From: Periconia sp. R9002 | Lineage: Eukaryota; Ascomycota; Dothideomycetes; Pleosporales; Periconiaceae | DNA length: 64,000 nt | Reading direction: 5' to 3' | NCBI GenBank assembly: GCA_023627715.1 | Contig: JAMAHW010000087.1 | Coordinates: forward strand, 124,001 to 188,000 | Shown here: positions 22,985 to 34,598 of the stretch, one piece after another | Position numbering within the stretch: the stretch's first letter is position 1 | How the letters are laid out: the number at the start of each line of letters is the position of its first letter | Position numbers and translations under genes: made by a program | Notes under the pieces: generated by a model | The model's database searches: none | What the model was told of the DNA's origin: nothing | Seen by the model: the letters and a program-made list of their open reading frames with translations, nothing else

Positions 22985-23312
22985 ACTGCATGGGTATGTT
23001 ACGACGCTCCAATACCTGTAGGGTGCTGCCTGGAGCAGCCACCCACCTGAGTTGGCATTGATTGATGTAAGGGAGCAAGCGCGTATCGATTGGCAACGAA
23101 GGAAAGGCGGGAGGAAAGACCCGAGCGTCTACATGCGGGTTAGCGCCCAAACTTAGCCCCCATGGGGGAAGTGAAACTCCGGGTCATGTGACCGCGCTGT
23201 GCCGTGTATATGAAACTCTACCTAATCGTTCCTGCCTCCCTCACCATCTCACATCCAAGGCTCGCAACCGCCGGCCACATCCGCCATTCTCAACTCACTC
23301 ATCACCCTCAAT
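22985..23312. other. Short intergenic stretch with promoter-like sequence
   Basis: The left part is the promoter or 5' end of the FHA gene. The right part (about 23200-23312) is GC-rich and pyrimidine-rich (CCTCCCTCACCATCTCAC) with a TGTATATG element near 23210. It looks like the core promoter and leader of a plus-strand gene that is not intact. Confidence 0.4.
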
Positions 23313-23366
23313 ATGCCATTAATTCCAGCCGAGGAGCTGGATAGTGTTGGCAAGCGCCGGGGCTAG
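23313..23366 (+). pseudogene. Possible 5' stub of a decayed gene
   Basis: An ATG after a promoter-like leader opens a frame of only 17 codons (MPLIPAEELDSVGKRRG, stop at 23364). Just beyond it the composition turns AT-rich and all frames are broken. I read this as a possible first-exon remnant whose body was lost or mutated. The evidence is weak; it could be a chance frame, or an exon ending before a long intron. Confidence 0.25.
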
Positions 23367-24058
23367 CTGAGTCTTAGTACTGGTCTTAATTCTGAGTTGG
23401 GGTTCATCGACATGTTATTCTAAGCGCTTGTACAATCCTCACAGCCAAATATCTTACAACAAACTACCTACGGATGTATATGGTAAGAAGTGCGAAGTTA
23501 TCTCGCATTAGCTAGGCTTGGTGATTCACTTTCCAGATACTAATAGCGCGTGTAAAGCTAATAATAACTTCTAAGAATTATAACAACATTTTAATAAGCT
23601 ATCAATGATTTCTTAAAAACTTATTGGCTTAGTATTGCAGATTAATATTCTAGCTAAGAGTCGCATTCAGTAGGCTCCAAACCACAAGTTTCAATCTTGA
23701 TTCTACTTCATTCCAGAGCTGGCTCGATAGTCTTAAACAGCGCAATGTTGAATTCCTCTTTACCCAGTCGCACGATCTTGAGCAATACACTTAATACTTT
23801 TGATTAAAACAAGCAATCGACCACCACTCTACCTTTCTATTTTCTACCAATGATTGTCTCAAGCATACATAAATTTTAATCTAAGCCTTAATTTTGGTCT
23901 GACATCCAAGGTCGACCGCCGTAATGTTGTACAGAGAGAAAGAAAAAAAAAGATATTTTCCAACGTATTTTCTGAATATACAAGACTCTACAAGAGCCAA
24001 AGCATTTTCTTGTGAAATGCGAACAAAATATCTCGAGAGAAGCTACCGAGAGCTTTGA
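23367..24058. other. AT-rich decayed block (RIP-like)
   Basis: About 690 bp of AT-rich sequence, densest at 23470-23900, is full of TAA/TTA/TAG triplets on both strands. No open frame of note was found. The composition resembles repeat-induced-point-mutated transposon sequence. The right edge reaches the 3' end of the lipoxygenase gene. Confidence 0.5.
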
Positions 24059-26053
24059 TCAAACTGAAAAGAACCACGGAATGTACGACGGATTGATAGC
24101 CGTCCAGCAGAACGGAATACCTTGTCCAGTACACATTCCATCATCCTCGATCTTCCTAGCATCATTCTTGTCACCCAACTTGGTCATCTCTGCCAAGTAC
24201 TTATCTGCGGCATCGTGAACCTCCTTCTCGGCAAAACGAGCGAGGAAATCAGTCCCAGAGTACGCGTAGGCCAATGTGCGCGGCGGGTCCATCGTCCTAT
24301 ACCGCGGGCGGTTGAAGCTCGCCACGAACCCAATGTATGACACGGAAGCAGTAGCGTTAGGCAAAAAGGGAATGATAGACTCGACGCCTTTGGCTTCGGG
24401 GACAGGCTTGTATAGGCCTCCAGGATGGAACGGTAGGATGAGCGAAGAGCGCACTGGATCTCCGGCATTGATTGTGTGGTGAGCGACTTGGAGCCAAGCA
24501 TTGTGCGTGAGGACATCGACGAGAATCTCCTTAGCCGCTTTTTCAGGGAACGACGCGACCGGAGTCAGACCTTGCGCTTCTACTTCTGGGCCGGTGGGTC
24601 CGCGGCGAACTTCTTCGAACCAGTCGCCAATTTCTTGGTCGGCCGTGACTTCTTCGTCGGACTTGTAGTAGGTATCAACGAAAGTTGTGAAGAACTCGCG
24701 CTGAATGCGCACAATCTCGGAGGCGTCATCCCAGAAGGGGAAGGTTTTGAAAGGCGAGTTTCCGGCTTCGTCGAGGAGACCGCGGGTTTGGAGGTCGGTT
24801 TGAAGGTAGTTGGGCTCAAAGGCGCCGTATTTTGGCCAGTTTTCTGTGACAAAGTTTCGGCAGCCTATCTGACTGATATGGAAATTCTCATCCCAGTGGC
24901 CCCTGATCATAATCAGTACAGTCGATGATGGGGATAAGGGGGTGGGTTAACTTACATGGGGTTGAAGCACAACAATTCACCAACAGGACGAGCAGAGTAT
25001 GCTTGGTAATTGAGTCTGTCAAGGACCGCCATGACGGGGTGCGAATCGCTCAGGGTACGCATGGCAGCCTCGTGCAGAGCTTCTCCCACGTTGTGTGTAG
25101 CCGTAAGATGCAAGATTTGCAAATGGAACTGGTCGGCGACGTTGAACATGATCTTGGCAAGGAGCCAGTCGTTTTCGTCGTCGAGAGGGGTGTACGTAAG
25201 ATCCGTGCCGGTGTTGGTGCGAATACCTAGGGGGAGCAACTCTTTCTTGTCGTTGAGATAGAAAAGTGCGGAGATGGGTGCCCCATACTTGTCGTTGAAC
25301 TGGGAGGGGACGTAGACGGTATGGTCGGCTTGATACCTATCTACAAAAGAATTAGCAAGATACCGTTAGAGCCGGGGGGTAACTTACGATCAACGGCAAA
25401 GAGACGATTGGCGGAGAGTAGCTCGGCGACTGTCGAGCCTGCAATCTTCTTTGCGTCCTCATCAGAGATTTCGATGAGCTGCGTGTCGTTGTCGCTCGCC
25501 TTGTAGAGGGAGTGAGGGCGAACCAGTCGCTCTCCTCCGAAGAAAGAATCGAGGGTATAGTTTGTTAATGAACCTAGAGCAGGCTTCAACGGCGACGAGT
25601 TAAGCCACTGGTCTTTGTACAGCACGGTTGCGTAGTCGTCAAGTGTCCTCAATGTGCCGTTTTTCTTCGGATATATGTCAGTGGATACGTGCGATATGAA
25701 GCAAAGGGCTTTCTTACTGCAACAATTGCCTGCTTAATCTGCGCGACATCCTTTTGGATGCTCCCCGTGATGATCTCGCGATCAACAACCCACTGATCCC
25801 AAGCAGCCGCTACGCGCTCTTCACCGAGTTTGCCCATGGGAAATGCAGCTGCATTGCCAATTTGGGATATGTTGTAGAGGAAGTTGTCGTGTCGGTATGC
25901 AACTTCTTTTCTACGGGCTGCTGGATTGGCATCTTTCTGAGAAATAGTCACCGTAGTTGTTCCATTGCTGTCGCTCTGACGGGTGTGCAAAACTGCCGCT
26001 GTGACAGAAGTGCTACAAGCTAATAGCAAAGGGAGAAAAGCCAGCCGAGGCAT
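24059..26053 (-). CDS. Secreted lipoxygenase, manganese-type
   Basis: Four exons, 26053-25718, 25664-25388, 25340-24956 and 24902-24059, have 51-53-nt introns and encode 613 residues, close to known fungal Mn-lipoxygenases. Lipoxygenases oxidise polyunsaturated fatty acids to hydroperoxides. A signal peptide (LAFLPLLLACSTSVTAA) and N-glycosylation sequons indicate secretion. The metal-ligand motif HLTATH gives His282 and His287. HHTIN gives His474 and Asn478. The chain ends ...PWFFSV, so the C-terminal ligand is Val613. A terminal Val rather than Ile is characteristic of the manganese enzymes. Also typical are WLLAKIMFNVADQ before the ligands and RTLSDSHPVMAVLDRLNYQAYSARPVGE after them. An upstream in-frame extension to 26194 precedes the signal peptide and is rejected as the start. 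Confidence 0.9.
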
Positions 26054-27923
26054 AACGACTGGGGAAGAGAAATACAGAAGAAAGGATATGTACTGAGACC
26101 GCAAACCCTGAAACAAAAAAGAAACGAAAGAAGGTCTAGCAAGCGAGTGAACGAATGGAACAACGAATGACGATGAAATGTGTACAGTGAACAATAGACT
26201 ATGTAGAATTATATATTCCTATCTTCAATGTCGACACCAAGGCGCAATTACCGCATAGTGAAAGATGGCGTGGGATCTGTGGGATTCTTTTTGTCCGTAG
26301 TAATGTGGTACCCACAATTCTACGGATTATGGATACATACCAGCAACACATGTAGCCAATAGCATCCTTGCGCGATCGCTTTCTCTTCTCATCTCAAGTG
26401 CTGGTGTCACAATCGACTATTGACGTTCCTTGTTCGCCCGAAACCTCGAATAGAAAAATGAAATAGGTCTTTCGTATTGCCGTGTAGCTTTCTCGTAAGT
26501 CGGATCTAGTAATAGAGAAAGAGATGCTGCAAGAAATACCCCGAGCAGAAATAGCTTGAAGCCGGAGTTGGAACCAGTGACATTGGTCTTCACGAATAGC
26601 CGAACGTAACTTGTTCCGAACAAGGACCTTTCTCGTGCGCATCTGCCTCCAAATGATCTTCCTAACTCTTTGTAGACGTATCTAAATAAGCTTTGACCAT
26701 GTCTCTCGGGAAAATAGCAGGAGCCTACACCTTAAAGGCTTAGTGAACGGACAAGCCGTATCACCATAGCACTAAACAGCAAGTACCGAAGTGACTACGT
26801 TTACATGATACCTCAAGTGCTGTCGTGATGCATTTCTGCCAGGTACTGAATATTCCTATCTTTGAGATGGCTGTCCAAGCAATTGCTCTTATTAAGGCTT
26901 CAGCGACATGGATCCAGAACAATCGCGGTTAAATAGCTTCAACCAGCATGAAGGCGGAAAATAGGTGTGTATATAGGGCGGAGTCTGTGCCAAGTTCATG
27001 CTTCTGATCCACATCGTTAGACTTCTTTTAGCAAATGGCAAGACGATCCCTGTATCACCCGTTAATCTCCGCCCATCTGGGGAAGCAAAACGGCGTGCGC
27101 GAAAAGCAAAGAGCACTTTGAAAGCTAGCAGAATTTTTTACTAAGCTGACCTAGCAGGCACGCCTCACACCAGCAAAGCATGAAAAATTTGGATTTGTGT
27201 AGCTTCTTTGGTCAAAAAGCTGACCATTGTAAATATATGAGCTGCTACAAAAATATCTGACTGAACTTGCAGCATTACCAATCAAAATTAGAACGAGGAT
27301 TGATCGTTCCTCTAGATGTCTTGTTCAACGCCAGAGATATTAAACACGTAAAGTACGAATCAACACAATCCCGTGGAATTAAAATGCCATCAAACGCCTT
27401 GCTAATGATATTAGTGAGGGAAGAGTAATGTGTGAAGCGTGCCCGCGTGAGGATTCGAAAACATCAATGGATACAACATGGAATGTTGGAACTGAACTGC
27501 AGTCACGTTTTGTGAGGGTCTCATGTATTATTGTAGGTGCATGTTCATGTATTGGAGCACTAACTAGCTATATGGATACCTACCTAGGTATGTTACTACC
27601 GGTATGCCCGGCCATGTGGCCCGTTGCTCCCTAGCACTTGCCATACCCTGGCACGTTTTGAATCCGTGCTGCATCAATGCGTCAGGAAGTTCTCTTGAAG
27701 CGAGTAAAAAAATGAGATCAGGACGAAGCCGTCCAATCTAGCTGTTCTTTTACTTATTTGTAGTTGCTGAGAATGTGCCGTATATAATAATGCTAAACGG
27801 AGTACAAACCAATGTGGAGCAATAAAACGTATCCAAAACCAAATGTATTCCACCGAAACCGATATGAGGTATATATTAAAAAAAAAGAAACAAGACTATA
27901 CAATCAACTCCTTCAACAACTCC
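26054..27923. other. Intergenic region, no gene seen
   Basis: About 1.9 kb holds the lipoxygenase promoter on the left and the 3' side of the nitrite reductase gene on the right. Short frames (26417-26623, 26892-27116, 27428-27634) have no recognisable domain. The 27120-27420 part is AT-rich. Confidence 0.5.
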
Positions 27924-30900
27924 TTACCAATCCAACCCACCGACCCCTCGTTCACCACCAGCCAATATCGCCGCCGCCTTCCCCTGCTCTCCCAACCCAC
28001 CCTCCAAATGACTAACCCTCGTACCCTTCCTCCCCTTCCCACTGCTGTCCCTCAACTTCTTATCCAAACTCGCAAACGGATCCTCCGTCTCTGACTTCTT
28101 AACCACAAACTTACTCGTCCCCAACACGCTATCCAACTCCTCGACGCTCGGGAGCTTGACATACAACCACCCATCATCTCTCTCCTCAACGGGGAAAGTC
28201 GCAATGTTGACTTGGTCGTCGTTGCCGCAGCGCCCGGCGTCGGGACCAGAGAGTTCGTAGTTGCGCTTGTGGTACGGGCACGAGACCCAGAGTTTGTTGG
28301 AGGCGAGATCGTCGCCGATGAGGCCGTCTGACAGCACGAACGCGCGCTTGTGCGGACACATTTGCTGTGTGCAGTAGTAGATGCCCTTGACTTTGAAGAC
28401 AGCGAGCTGTGTGTCGCCGCGCTTGACCGCTTTCGAGTCGCCTGTCGGCAGATCCCTGAACTCGCCGGCCTTCACGAGGGGCTGCCAGCTGAGGTCGGTC
28501 CATTTGTGGTTCTTGAAGTCCTCGGTGATGGAGTCCTTGGGCCAGTAGGAAGGACGCTCCTGGCCGCGCTCTTTTGTGGGTTCGATGGTGGGTTCGATGT
28601 TTTCGGTCGTGTTTGCGAATTGCGAGAAGAGGGCGCGTTTTTCGGGGGATTTGAGGACCTCGGTCCATTCGCAGAAAAAGGAACCTACGAGGTCTTGCAT
28701 TTGCTTCTCGAGGTCGGCGCAGATGCCTAGTTTGTCTTCTAGGATGACTTCTTGGAGGTACTTGATGCCGCCGGGGAGATTCTCGATCCAGCGCGCCGTG
28801 CGCTGAAGCTTGTCCGCGGTGCGGATGTAGAAGGACAGGTAGCGGTCCAGGATGGGGATCACGTCGTCTGGTGGCACGTCCTTTGCGAGGAGTTCGCTGT
28901 GGCGGGGTTTTGCGCCTCCATTGCCGCCGACGAAGATGTTGAAGCCTTTCTCAGTGGCGATGAGGCCGAAGTCTTTGTTTTGTGCTTCGGCGCATTCGCG
29001 CACGCAGCCTGAGACGCCGCCTTTGATCTTGTGTGGTCCGCGGATCGACTTGTAGCGCTCTTCGAGTCGTATGGCCATGCCTACACTGTCGCCGATGCCA
29101 AAGCGGCACCATGTTGTGCCTACGCAGCTCTTCACTGTTCGGAGTGACTTCGCGTACGCGTGTCCTGATTCCATACCGCCATCGATCAAGTCTTGCCAGA
29201 TTGCTAAAAGATCTTGCTTCTTGGCTCCAAACATGTCGATACGCTGACCTCCGGTGATTTTGCAGTAGAGATTGTATTTCTTCGCCACGGTTCCAATAAT
29301 GATGAGTTTTTCGGGAGTGATTTCTCCACCCGAGACTCGCGGAACGACGGAGAACGTCCCGTTTCTTTGGATATTGGCCAGGAATCGATCATTGGTATCC
29401 TGCAACCCCCGTCGAGGATCATCCAAGAGATGCTTGTTGAACAAACTCGCGATGATGGAGCCTATTGTCGGTTTGCATGCCTCGCATCCCGTACTTTCTG
29501 GGGTTTTCCCGCACTCCTTCATGACCGCTGCGAAGTCCGTCAACTTCTTTACGTAAATAACGTTGAAAAGATCGGCTCGAGAAAACTCAAAGTGTGGGCA
29601 GAGATGATTCTTGACTTCTTGACCCATGGAGGCCATTGTTTTGTTGAAGATGGTTTGTACGAGAGGCATACAGCCACCGCAGCCCGTGCCAGCTTTGGTG
29701 CACGATTTTACATCGCCGATGGACTTGCATGTGCCGTCTTTGACGCTGTTCACGACGTCGCCTTTGGTGACATTATGACATGAACAGATTTGAGTGTCGT
29801 CCGTCCTGCTACTGTTAGCCACTCTCCAAAACACAGATAGTTTGATGGAACACTCACAGATCAGACCCGTCATCGTCTCCTTTCGTCGCGCCAACTATCA
29901 ACTCACTAGGTGGAATCTCCAACGGTTTCTGGTTCTTGACCATCGGCACCAATTTGACGTAGTCCTTCGTATCACCAATCATCATACCTCCCAGCAAATA
30001 TTTCCCATCCATCGTGAACAGATACTTCTTGTAGACCTGCTGAAACGGATCCTTGTACGTCAAAGCCTTAACTGGTGGCGGTGCAGGTCCATCGGTCAAA
30101 CTCTTCACTTTCTCCCTCTTATCTGTTTCCCTCGTCTTCCCCACCTTCGCTCTGCCAGGCATATCCTTCGGTCCATCACGGTCCGCGAAGAAGTCACCGA
30201 AACTCGCGACTTCGACACCCAGGAGCTTGAGTTTTGTGCTGAGATCAGGGCGCTTGAATTTCCTCGGGGCATGCGCCTTGGCTTGGGTGAGATTGAAAGC
30301 TAGCACGTCGGCCATTTCTACGCCGGGCGCGATCAGACCGAAGGTTTGGTTTTCCCAGCTGGCGCATTCGCCGATGGCGTAGACATCTGGAGCGGATGTA
30401 GATAGGTCGGGTGCGACGACGATACCGCCGCCTCGGTCAGCGCATTTGATGCCGCATCTTCTGGCGAGCTCGTCGCGGGCTTTAATACCAATCTATGTTT
30501 CTGTCAGTTCGCAGTCGCTTATGAAAGAATGAGATAGGCGTACAGCAAAACAGATGGTCGAGCATTCCATACTCTCACCATCCTCGAAAACAACACCTTT
30601 CACGTAATTTTCTTCGTCGACTTCAATCTTGCCCACACGTTTGCTGAGCATAACGTCTAGACCCAGGGCCGTGACTTGCTCAACCACCATGCCGCCAGCA
30701 TCTCCATCTAGCTGTCTGCTCAGAACCCATCGATTCCTCTCGATCAGCTTGACTTTGCCAAATTCCTCGAGATCCATCATTGCTTTCGCTGCTTCGAGGC
30801 CAAGAAGTCCTCCACCGACCGTAATGCCCGTAGTGCCTTTCTTTGTTGCCGCGAAGTCGATCAGTTTTTGAAGGTCATCTGGTTTTGAATTAGTATACCG

Positions 30901-31701
30901 GCTGGCTTCCAGATTTACGTATTACTCACCAATAGTTCGATACACAAAAACACCTTTGGCATCGTGGCCAGGCGTGTGTCGCGGAAGCAAGGCATCAGAT
31001 CCCGTGGCCAAAACCAAAACATCGTACGATACACTATCGCCTTGGGACGTTTTCACTTCCTTCTTCTCCGTATCGATTTCGGTAACTAACGTATTCAGAT
31101 GGTAACTCAGCGAGCCCTCCGGCATGGATGAGTACTACTGCCGAATTAGCAAGATTCTCAGCTCCGCAAGGTGGACAGAGCAAGCCGCGGTAAACGTACC
31201 CATTCTCTCGGGTTCAAAAACAAATCTTCGACCCTCCGATGCTGGAAAAAACTCGTCAATCCAACGCGATTGTACGCTAGATGTTCCTCCTCGCCGATGA
31301 CTACAATGTCGTATTCTCTCCGCTTAACATCGTACTTCAGTAATTTCTCACTAAGAAGCGATTAGCTGGGAAACTTCGTACTCGTTTTCGCGCTCTCCAC
31401 CACCAAAAGGACAAATAGATACTCACATGAACGCAATGCCCACCATTCCCAACCCCACAACAACAATTCTTTTCCTCTTTCCCTCTGTTGCGTCATTGAT
31501 AGCTTCTTCTTTGCCATTCTGCCGCATTTCTTGTACCTTCTCGGGTAATTCATTCACCCCTGTGTCGCCGTTGTACAGTTTCGCGGTGCTTGCATCTTTC
31601 TCGCCCCAGGTCGGGTTTTGAGGTGGCGAGGCTGGCGGACTGTGGGAAGACATGCTGGAAGGCTCGAGGCCTGGTGTGGGTATGGGTTCCGACTCGGCCA
31701 T
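27924..31701 (-). CDS. niiA: Assimilatory nitrite reductase [NAD(P)H]
   Basis: Six exons are proposed: 31701-31427, 31350-31200, 31134-30930, 30878-30544, 30492-29858 and 29805-27924. They encode 1160 residues. The enzyme reduces nitrite to ammonium with six electrons from NAD(P)H in the cytosol. Domains run in order. An FAD/NAD(P)-binding part starts at [14 protein letters not shown] and includes [14 protein letters not shown]-like [2Fe-2S] region carries Cys541, 543, 576 and 579. The siroheme/[4Fe-4S] core has CVGTTWC (761-767) and GCVREC (801-805). A C-terminal Rieske-type domain has Cys1017-x-His1019 and Cys1043-x2-His1046. Fungal enzymes of this type are 1100-1180 residues. It is divergent from the nitrate reductase gene. 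An upstream in-frame extension (to 31869) is not needed for a cytosolic enzyme. Confidence 0.95.
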
Positions 31702-33442
31702 TTTTTGTTGTAATTTGCGATGCTTTTGGAATCTTCTTTGGAATTTCTGCTTCAGCGACTTGAGGCCAGTGCTTTGTAGTTGAAACGGATTGAATGCAGT
31801 TGATTTTGCATGCGCGGCTATGCTCGTGAGGTGGAAGGTAGTGATCGTTCTAAAATGTGGTCGTAGCACTCTCTATGCGGTACACTCCGGTCCAAATCGA
31901 ACCAATCCACGTGAATTAGTATGTGCAACAATAAGAAGAAGTATACTGTAAGTGAACAAACACCACAGTTTCTTCCAACCACACTTCGAACTTCGAAATG
32001 TAAGCAACACGAAGCCGAAGAGAAGCGTGACGAATGGAGGAAGCAAGATCAAAAGGCAGAAGCTCAGAAAGAAAAGTAGATATCAATTCCTCATTAGTCC
32101 ACCCTACCCACGCGTAGCATTACCGGTACCTAGACGCGCGCAATCGCATGACGAACCACGGGAACCACGTCGCAGTTCAACAACGCCACACACAGATTGC
32201 GAGCCGATCACCTACCTCCTCGCAGATAGATACACAACATCTCATCAAATCGTATTACCTCTGAGACTTATCTCCAGCCTGACATGCGCCCAGCACCCCG
32301 CGGAACAGCCATACGATCAGGAACATGCGATGTGCGAGCGGAGATGCACGACTTCGACATCATACCTCCAAGTCCCTCGCTCATCTTCCAATCAGAGATT
32401 ACGAATTAACGACTCTCGTCTATCCTTAGCAACTAGATAGAACTCCGGGGAGAAGGGGGAAACGAAACGTGTGTTCGCTGGTTGCAAGGGGTTGCGATAA
32501 GAGAGTGGAGTGCGGTTGTGGATCTTCCACCTCCGCGCTAAAGAGGCCGAGAGCGCTAGGCTGGATTGGAGTCTGGTTTTGGTGAGAGTGAGAGATAAGA
32601 ACTTAACGCCATTTTTCTAAAAATCTGTAAGCAAGGAAACGCAGGATGGCGGTTAGAGCGGTCTTCAAAATACTTTGATACGTACATATCAATGTGTACG
32701 TGTGTACTGAAATTCGATTCTGGACGTGATGGAGATTGAAGTGAAGCCATCTGGTTATCTATTACAACCAGGTGTACTGATTTGATCTGTGTAAATACAT
32801 CTTGGTGAAAATTCCTTAAATGAAGAATTTGTAAATACGGATTACGTGGACTGATTCTCCCATTGGAGTTTTGGTCGGCATTCTGGATGGCATTCGGGGA
32901 GTCCGAGGAGATGCCTGGCAAAGGTCACTTCTTGCTCTTCAACGCAAAACTGAAAGTGCTCTGAATTCCTCTCCACGGGGGGATATATTGATGCAATGCA
33001 GACATCTGGACATCAATACATGTATCAGTTGATCATTGATGTGTACGTGTCAATCTATTGACATCATGCTATTGTGAACCAATTGTAGGATCGATGATGA
33101 TGATTGGTCACAGCTGAAGGATAAAAAGAGCCAGAGACCCAAGTTCCATGTTGAAAAATCCATGGACATGGATTGATGGACCAGTTAACGTATTCAACAT
33201 TTGACATCTGGAACCACTTAACATCTGGAGATGTATGCACGTGCGTCAAGGTAAATCACGTGATGATTACCGGACCACGTGCATCGATTGATCGATTGAG
33301 TACATTAAAATTGCACCATATCGACTACAATTAGTGAAACATCTCCCACCAAACCCTGAAAAACGGCTGTAGCAAGTGCATCAAAGCGTGTTCCAGTTCA
33401 ATCGACCGTCAAATTTGTGACCACTGGACTTCAATGTTATTC

Positions 33443-33450
33443 CCGCGGAG
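33443..33450 (-). promoter_or_regulatory. Candidate NirA site
   Basis: The plus strand reads CCGCGGAG, the reverse complement of CTCCGCGG, an exact match to the NirA consensus CTCCGHGG described in Aspergillus. It lies in the shared nitrate-assimilation promoter. Confidence 0.6.
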
Positions 33451-33591
33451 AAGCAAAACCAAAAATAATGTGGGGCATATTCTTGCTCAAACACCTCGAG
33501 CGTTCCATGACTCCTTCACGTCTTACCTATCATGAAAATGGGAGGGATTCAATATCAGTTCATTTGTCGAAGTGAACGCCTTTTTCGACAT

Positions 33592-33599
33592 CTCCGTGG
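33592..33599 (+). promoter_or_regulatory. Candidate NirA site
   Basis: CTCCGTGG is an exact match to CTCCGHGG. It is 142 bp from the other exact site and about 1 kb upstream of the nitrate reductase start codon. Confidence 0.6.
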
Positions 33600-34598
33600 A
33601 CAAACATGTTCTGCATGGACCGACCATGCCATGGCCCACCGCGGCCCGCACTCGGCTTCTACTCATGCACCTTCCGTCGTTCTAGCCTGGAATTACACAT
33701 GGTCGAGACAGGACACGGTGAGGCCTTTTTTCCCCGTCTCGATTGTCACGCTTTTCGAAGAATTGGGGAGACTGAAGCCAAGACTGAAGACTGAGCTTTT
33801 ACAGGAAAGTGCACGCATTGATTACGAAGGAGTATTATTCAACGACCCGTCTCCCGACATTAAAGAAGAAAGGAAGTCCATATACGAGACTTCGAGAAGA
33901 GGTTGGATGTAGTACGACTGAGGCCCTTGCTCCTCAAGCCACGTTCAGGGTGTTTCCCCACTAAAGCGCGCGATGGACCCAATATTGTATACATCGGCCT
34001 CGCTCCAAACCGTCAGGGGTGCTCAAAACATGGCATTCTTTGATGCACGAGCAAGAAATTACTCACGGTATGATGATCTCCGTTGATGTTGCGGCTGGTG
34101 AGCTCGTCTCGATTGGATCGCTTAGCGTCAAAAGATAAGGATGCATATCAGCGCCGTCACACGGGAGTCCGCCTCTCTTGGTTGGGCGATAGAGTACGTT
34201 GACAGTTTCGATGAGCGAATCTCCCCCACAGACGCGAATGGATTGAGGATCGTGGTATTGCGTAAAGCCCCGGGTAAGCGTCTAGATCCGCTGCTGATTT
34301 CGGCATTGGTCAAGGACATCTCCTTTCTCCGCGTCGTGTTTGGTCTGCGGATGATGACATGACGAAGGCCCAGCCGATGTACACTTACCCATTGGGTAGT
34401 CTTCAGTCGATTTGTTTTTATGTTTCACGATGCACGGTCGCTCTGCATAACAGTGGGTACTTTTTGATGCCTTTTACTTTGTGATAGCGAACGTTCTCTG
34501 CTTTGCTACCGTGCATCTCGCTGCGTTGTCTGCACATCTCCTCCATTGTAAACCCGACTTTAGTTTTCGTCATCTTGACCCTGTCAGCACGGCCAATT

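Larger units (their letters stand above)
31702..34598. promoter_or_regulatory. Divergent nitrite/nitrate reductase promoter
   Basis: A 2.9-kb region lies between the two start codons. It contains two exact matches to the NirA consensus CTCCGHGG (33443-33450 reverse, 33592-33599 forward). It also has AreA/NIT2-type GATA elements at 32495 (CGATAA), 32593 (AGATAA), 32755 (TTATCT), 34133 (AGATAA) and 34482 (TGATAG), plus CACGTG boxes near 33255-33285. This fits nitrate induction and nitrogen-catabolite control, which is established for this gene pair in other ascomycetes. The open frames inside (31952-32440, 33532-33912) have no domains. Confidence 0.7.

Noticed and set aside
31702..31869. N-terminal extension of nitrite reductase that could be read as a targeting peptide
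   Set aside because: The Arg/Lys-rich frame lies upstream of a good ATG. The assimilatory enzyme is cytosolic, so the extension is not needed.
33532..33912. 126-residue open frame between nitrite and nitrate reductase
   Set aside because: It has no domain or splice context and overlaps a NirA consensus site. It is more likely chance in the promoter.
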